A stretch of 64,000 nucleotides of DNA, from NCBI GenBank assembly GCA_910577205.1, contig CAJTMA010000001.1, positions 62,001 to 126,000 on the forward strand. The letters run 5' to 3'. Positions 59,765-64,000 of the stretch are shown piece after piece. A program made the position numbers and the translations under genes. How positions within the stretch are numbered: position 1 is the stretch's first letter; every line of letters begins with the position of its first letter. The stretch comes from an uncultured Alphaproteobacteria bacterium. Its GTDB lineage: Bacteria; Pseudomonadota; Alphaproteobacteria; RF32; CAG-239. The notes beneath the pieces were generated by a model that did no database searches, was not told the DNA's origin, and was given only the letters and a program-made list of their open reading frames with translations.

Positions 59765-62200
59765 ATGAGCATCTCCAAATTAAAAAGAGAAGACCTTTAC
59801 CGGGTTTGTGACCCCAAGCAATTTGATTTCACCAGCACCGCAGATCTTGAAGAACGCCTGTCAGCACTCGGACAAGACCGGGCTATCAGCGCTGTTGAAC
59901 TAGGCATCAACATCAAGTCAAAAGGCTATAACCTGTTTTGCCTCGGGCCGGAAGGCACAGGCAAGACCAGTTTGGTTAAACGTATTTTGGCCAAGGAAGC
60001 CAAAAACCGCAAAACGCCTGACGATTGGGCTTATGTCTACAATTTTGAAGAACCATACAAGCCGCTGGCCATTAATTTTCCTGCCGGAGAAGCCGCTGAG
60101 TTTGCCAAAGACATTGACAAGCTTATCGAAGAATTGAGCACCTCTATCGGCGCAATTCTGGAAAGCGATGAATATAAAGCCGCGGAAAGCATTATCAAAG
60201 AAAAATATAAGCAGAAAAAAGAAGAATATATCCGAATCCTGCAAAAGAAAGCCAAAGGGAAAAGCGTATCCCTGCTGCATATGCCGGTGGGACTGGTCGT
60301 CGCTCCGGTGAAAAACGGCGAAGTTTTGAGCCCGGATGCTTTTGATGAGCTGCCTGAGGAAGAAAAGAAATCTCTGATTGAAGACCTGAATTATATGCAG
60401 GAAGAAATCGAGAATACGGCGCAGGATTTACCTAACTGGGAAGATAAGCAACGTAAAGAAAGCCAACAGCTGCGCGAGAAATTTATTAAAGCTGCGGTCA
60501 AAAACCCGATTGACGAGTTGCGCCATAAGCATAAAGGCCACAAAGGCGCTGTCGACTTTTTGAAAAACATCCAAAAGCATATCGTTGATAATCTGGACGA
60601 CTTTTTGCCGGCACAGGAACAGCCCGCTGCCGGAGAAGACGGCGATCCGTTGTCTGCTTTGCTGAGCCGGATGAATAAAACGGATGACGACAAATTTTCG
60701 AAGCTGAAAGTCAATGTTATCGTTAAAAACGAAAAAGACAGCGGCGCGCCGATTATTCTGCTTGACCACCCGACGCAGGCTAATTTGGTCGGACGTGTCG
60801 AACGAATCCAACAATACGGTGCTTTGGTAACGGACTTTACGCTTATCAAAGCCGGTGCTTTGCATCGGGCTAACGGCGGCTTCCTGCTGATGGATGCCCG
60901 CAAATTGTTGTTGCAACCTTATTCCTGGGACTCTCTCAAACGCGCTTTGGCCTCCAAAACCGTTAAAATTGAAACCCCGAGCGATGAAACCTGCTTCACC
61001 ACAATCTCGCTTGACCCTTGCCCAATTCCGCTGGATGTCAAAGTAATTTTGACGGGTGATGAGGAGCTTTATGAAATTTTAGCAGAGCGCGACCCTGATT
61101 TTAGAGATTACTTTAAAGTAGAAGCTGATTTTGGCGTTTTGATGGACAGGACATATGAAAACGAGTTGGAATACGCCAAACTTATCGGTTCATTGTCTAA
61201 GAAAAAGAAAATCCGTTCGCTTAACAAGCAGGCTGTGGCTAAAGTGATTGAATATTCTTCCCGCCTGGCTGAAGACTCCGAAAAACTGACGGCACATATT
61301 GCCTCTATCGGCGATTTGCTGCGCGAAGCCGATTTCTGGGCACGCAAATCCAAAGCTAACCAGATTGGCAAAAACCATATTGAGCAGGCGATTTCCGAAC
61401 AGATTTACCGCAGCGACCGCATTAAGCAGGCAATGCTGGAACAAATTGACAAAGGCACTATTCTGATTGACGTTGAAGGTTCTAAGGTCGGCCAGATTAA
61501 CGGCTTGGTGGTTTATAACTTCTCCAGAAACTCATTCGGCAAACCATCGCGCATCACCACGCAGGTTCGTATGGGCAAAGGCGAGTTTATTGATATTGAA
61601 CGCGAAATTCAGATGAGCGGCCCAATACATACCAAAGGCGTGCTTATCCTGTCGTCTTTAATCGCCAACCGTTTTGCCAAAGAAGCGCCGTTGTCCCTCT
61701 CCGCCTCAATTGTTTTTGAGCAGTCTTACGGCGGCGTTGACGGCGACAGCGCGTCATCAACAGAGTATTACTGCCTGTTGTCGGCTATTTCTAATATTCC
61801 GATTAAGCAGAATATTGCGGTTACGGGGTCGATTAACCAATTTGGCGAAATCCAGCCGATTGGCGGGGCAAACGAAAAAATTGAAGGCTTCTTTGATGTT
61901 TGTAACCATCGCGGCTTAACCGGCGACCAGGGGGTGATTATTCCGCGCACCAACGTTAATTCGCTGATGCTGCGCGAAGATGTTCTGCAAGCCGTTGACG
62001 AAGGACGTTTCCATATTTGGGCGGTTGATTCCGTTGACGACGGCATTGAAATTCTGACCGGATTGCCAGCAGGAAAACCGAACAAAAACGGCCAATATCC
62101 TAAAGGGACTGTCAATCATGCAGTTCAGAAAGGTTTGGAACATTACTACAAATGTTATGTTCATTATGCCAAGGAAACTCATGGCTGCTTAGGAAAGTAA
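59765..62200 (+). CDS. LonB-like ATP-dependent protease (AAA plus Lon-type protease domain)
   Basis: 811 aa. KLKREDLYRVCDPKQFDF at the start, then a Walker A GPEGTGKT (61-68), a large helical insert (about 125-290), and the Lon-C protease domain. Its catalytic dyad is Ser662 (GGVDGDSASST) and Lys705 (GGANEKIEGF). It belongs to the YcbZ/LonB-type group rather than LonA, as it lacks the LonA N-domain. The ATG at 59765 matches where homologues begin; ATG 59744 is possible. Confidence 0.9.
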   Translation: MSISKLKREDLYRVCDPKQFDFTSTADLEERLSALGQDRAISAVELGINIKSKGYNLFCLGPEGTGKTSLVKRILAKEAKNRKTPDDWAYVYNFEEPYKPLAINFPAGEAAEFAKDIDKLIEELSTSIGAILESDEYKAAESIIKEKYKQKKEEYIRILQKKAKGKSVSLLHMPVGLVVAPVKNGEVLSPDAFDELPEEEKKSLIEDLNYMQEEIENTAQDLPNWEDKQRKESQQLREKFIKAAVKNPIDELRHKHKGHKGAVDFLKNIQKHIVDNLDDFLPAQEQPAAGEDGDPLSALLSRMNKTDDDKFSKLKVNVIVKNEKDSGAPIILLDHPTQANLVGRVERIQQYGALVTDFTLIKAGALHRANGGFLLMDARKLLLQPYSWDSLKRALASKTVKIETPSDETCFTTISLDPCPIPLDVKVILTGDEELYEILAERDPDFRDYFKVEADFGVLMDRTYENELEYAKLIGSLSKKKKIRSLNKQAVAKVIEYSSRLAEDSEKLTAHIASIGDLLREADFWARKSKANQIGKNHIEQAISEQIYRSDRIKQAMLEQIDKGTILIDVEGSKVGQINGLVVYNFSRNSFGKPSRITTQVRMGKGEFIDIEREIQMSGPIHTKGVLILSSLIANRFAKEAPLSLSASIVFEQSYGGVDGDSASSTEYYCLLSAISNIPIKQNIAVTGSINQFGEIQPIGGANEKIEGFFDVCNHRGLTGDQGVIIPRTNVNSLMLREDVLQAVDEGRFHIWAVDSVDDGIEILTGLPAGKPNKNGQYPKGTVNHAVQKGLEHYYKCYVHYAKETHGCLGK

Positions 62201-62235
62201 AAAAAGAACCCCGCTTCACCGCGGGGTTTTCTTTA
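62198..62235 (+). terminator. Terminator of the LonB-like gene
   Basis: AACCCCGC-TTCACC-GCGGGGTT followed by TTCTTT. Confidence 0.85.
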
Positions 62236-62241
62236 TCTTTT

Positions 62242-62787
62242 TCAGGACAACTTTGCCAGCAGCAGGCTGTAGGCATTAGTCAGCTGTTTAAATTTTTCTT
62301 CGGCATTTTTATCGCCCTGATTGGTATCCGGGTGATATTTTTTTGCTAATTTTTTATATTGGCGCTTTAAGCTTTCAAGGCTGACTTCAGAAATTTTCAG
62401 CTCCATAATTTCTAAACAGCGGCGTTCCTCGGCACTATACATCAGGCTTTCATCGGCTGAGCCGCCGCCAATTCCGTAATCGCCAAAGAAACCAAAATCG
62501 TCTTTGAAGCTGTAGCCATGTTTATAACGGACTTTAGAGCGGAAGCCTTTGAAGTGCATTTTAGCTTTCGGGCCTTCATCTTCGTCAGGAATCTCTCCGG
62601 CATAATAGTTCCAGCGGGCATTATATTCCTGAACATGATCCAAACAGAACCAGTAATATTCTTTCAGCCGGCGGTCTTTGGGTGCGCGGTACTCTCCGGC
62701 TTTATCACAGCCCGGATGGTCACATTTGCGTTCTTTATCCTCGGTTTGGGGCGCAAAGTATTTTCGCGTACGTTTGATTTTCTGCAT
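62242..62787 (-). CDS. C-terminal J-domain (DnaJ-like) protein
   Basis: 181 aa. The last 60 residues are a J domain with the HPD tripeptide in AKKYHPDTNQGDKNAEEKF. The N-terminus has a small Cys/His element (CDHPGCDKAGEYRA, WFCLDHVQ). This layout is common in Alphaproteobacteria. It should stimulate DnaK ATPase for a specific client. Confidence 0.88.
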   Translation of the reverse strand: MQKIKRTRKYFAPQTEDKERKCDHPGCDKAGEYRAPKDRRLKEYYWFCLDHVQEYNARWNYYAGEIPDEDEGPKAKMHFKGFRSKVRYKHGYSFKDDFGFFGDYGIGGGSADESLMYSAEERRCLEIMELKISEVSLESLKRQYKKLAKKYHPDTNQGDKNAEEKFKQLTNAYSLLLAKLS

Positions 62788-62869
62788 AAAATTTACTCAT
62801 TTGCTAATGCCGGATTACATTATTAGCGCATTGCAGCCGGAATGGCAACCTCTTAAAATCGGTTTTTTA

Positions 62870-63967
62870 TCAAAAGAATCTATACAAAGCAAAAGCAGCC
62901 AGCAGCAGCGGCGCCCAATAATAAAATGATGACTTTTTAAACCGGGAATCGCGCAGATGACGCCGCGAATCCAACAGATAGGCAACATCTTCAGGATTAG
63001 AAACGGCGTAGGGTTCGCTCACACCGCCCGCCAACCCCATGGACTTAAAGCCTTTGAGCGTTTGCGCCGCCCAATTATTATCTGCCGTCTGAAAATCAGC
63101 CAGAGGGCAACAACCTATTTTTTCAGCCATGGCCGGCAAAGCAACATCCGGACAATAAATTTCCAGCAGGTTTAGGGCGCGTTTCACACTATGCTCCGAC
63201 GGCGTTTGCGGCAAAGCTTTCCCTTGCAGATATGCCAAAGCGAAAGAATGCTGCGTTTTGTCGGCAGGAAGAAGCTGCGAAAAATCCAGCCAGGCAATTT
63301 GCCCGCGCGAATTATAAGCAATAGCCGGCCAGTCAGCAACCAGTAAGGATTTCAAAAAAAACATCCTGAAAAAGGAATCGGCCAGATTATGCTGTGCCTC
63401 CGGCGGAAGCTCAGAAGCATATGTCATTGTTTCGGGAAAACCGAGAACCAGTTCCTGCTGAGAAGTTTGCTGCCAATCAATTTCTATTGCCGCATATCCG
63501 TTATTTCCGGCATTTTCTACCCCTAAGCGTTCCAATTCTGCGGCAAACAGGCGCATATCCAAGTTCATATCCAAAATTTTAAGCAGATTTTCTGCCGGCA
63601 ACTGCGGCCAGTCTTTCTCAGCCAGCTCTGCCAGAAGGCTTTTGTGTTCTGCGCGTCCGGACGAGGGCAACGCCTGCTTAAAGACGAGTGTTCCGGTAAG
63701 GGGTTGCGGTTGGCGCGGTAAGGGGCGAATCCCGTAGTTCAAAGCCAGAGGCACAGCCAAAACCGCCGGAAGCGACTGTTGATTCTTTGCCAGAAATTCT
63801 TTGGTTCGCGCACTTGGCGAAAGCGATGACGGGCGGCGAAACAAACCGGCCAGCGGCAGCACACTTTGAAAAGTGCTCAAGGGACGCAGCAAAAACAGCA
63901 TATCTGCCCGGGCAAACCGATTTGCTAACTTTTGTTTTTTTAAGAATTGTAAAAATTCATTTATCAT
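62870..63967 (-). CDS. Degenerate ABC1/UbiB-like protein
   Basis: 365 aa. The C-terminal TM helix (SFYYWAPLLLAAFALYRFF) and the block FFRMFFLKSLLVADWPAIAY, then GQIAWLDFSQLL, resemble the UbiB F..ADPHPGN...G.i..lDFG region. The HADPHPGN residues are lost and DFG reads DFS, so kinase-like activity is doubtful. The order suggests a ubiquinone-linked locus, but it may be unrelated. The ATG is used as the start. Confidence 0.5.
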   Translation of the reverse strand: MINEFLQFLKKQKLANRFARADMLFLLRPLSTFQSVLPLAGLFRRPSSLSPSARTKEFLAKNQQSLPAVLAVPLALNYGIRPLPRQPQPLTGTLVFKQALPSSGRAEHKSLLAELAEKDWPQLPAENLLKILDMNLDMRLFAAELERLGVENAGNNGYAAIEIDWQQTSQQELVLGFPETMTYASELPPEAQHNLADSFFRMFFLKSLLVADWPAIAYNSRGQIAWLDFSQLLPADKTQHSFALAYLQGKALPQTPSEHSVKRALNLLEIYCPDVALPAMAEKIGCCPLADFQTADNNWAAQTLKGFKSMGLAGGVSEPYAVSNPEDVAYLLDSRRHLRDSRFKKSSFYYWAPLLLAAFALYRFF

Positions 63968-64000
63968 TTATAATGCCTGACATGAACGCGGCTTTACCGG

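Overview
The window looks like the chromosome of an uncultured-type, moderately AT-rich alphaproteobacterium. The host genes (parE, rpsB-tsf, tsaB, a Lon-like protease, a C-terminal J-domain protein, a UbiB-like protein) and the GapR-like (DUF2312) gene in the prophage fit that class. A gut Rhodospirillales-like lineage is my guess and is not shown by the sequence.

Layout. 1-2.4 kb: AT-rich edge of a defence or R-M island, with a 5'-truncated AIPR gene convergent with a Vsr-type endonuclease; direct repeats and a tRNA-type terminator follow (2.45-2.66 kb). 2.7-7.4 kb: host genes (ASCH protein, GAF/HD-GYP phosphodiesterase, PilT/DotB-like ATPase, Ogt methyltransferase, tRNA-Ala(CGC), a 54-aa membrane protein). 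7,738-42,304: a complete Mu-like transposable prophage of 34,567 bp. 42.3-64 kb: tRNA-Arg(ACG), a lipoprotein with an OmpA-like tail, tRNA-Ala(GGC) with a partial 5' copy, small membrane and GNAT genes, parE, rpsB-tsf, tsaB, a PAS-only protein, TPR and membrane proteins, a LonB-like protease, a DnaJ-domain protein and a degenerate UbiB-like protein.

Prologue of the prophage. Both ends can be read to the base: 5'-TGTAG...CTACA-3' termini, a TTATT duplication on each side, and three inverted copies of a GTCTAAAA-type site at each end. The gene order follows Mu. An S24 repressor faces a Ner-like regulator across an operator region. Then come MuA-like transposase, MuB-like ATPase, small early DNA-binding proteins (including GapR-like and DUF3164), GemA, a Mor-family activator and a C5 cytosine methyltransferase. 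The late genes are endolysin, DksA-like zinc finger, DUF1804 and terminase, portal, head protein with a fused toxin-like domain, protease/scaffold, decoration protein, capsid, connector proteins, sheath, tube, frameshifted chaperone, tape measure, baseplate, fibres, a holin/spanin cassette, and finally a Dam-like methyltransferase and a small reverse-strand gene at the right end.

The points most worth attention are: (1) a Mor-Dcm junction where the methyltransferase has no normal start codon and a -1 slippery heptamer lies in frame; (2) a probable -2 programmed frameshift in the tail chaperone; (3) a nearly identical 27-bp element upstream of the endolysin and protease operons, a candidate late promoter; (4) a G10 tract in a discoidin-like tail fibre; (5) a family of conserved sequences directly after tRNA terminators, one of which the prophage appears to have split.
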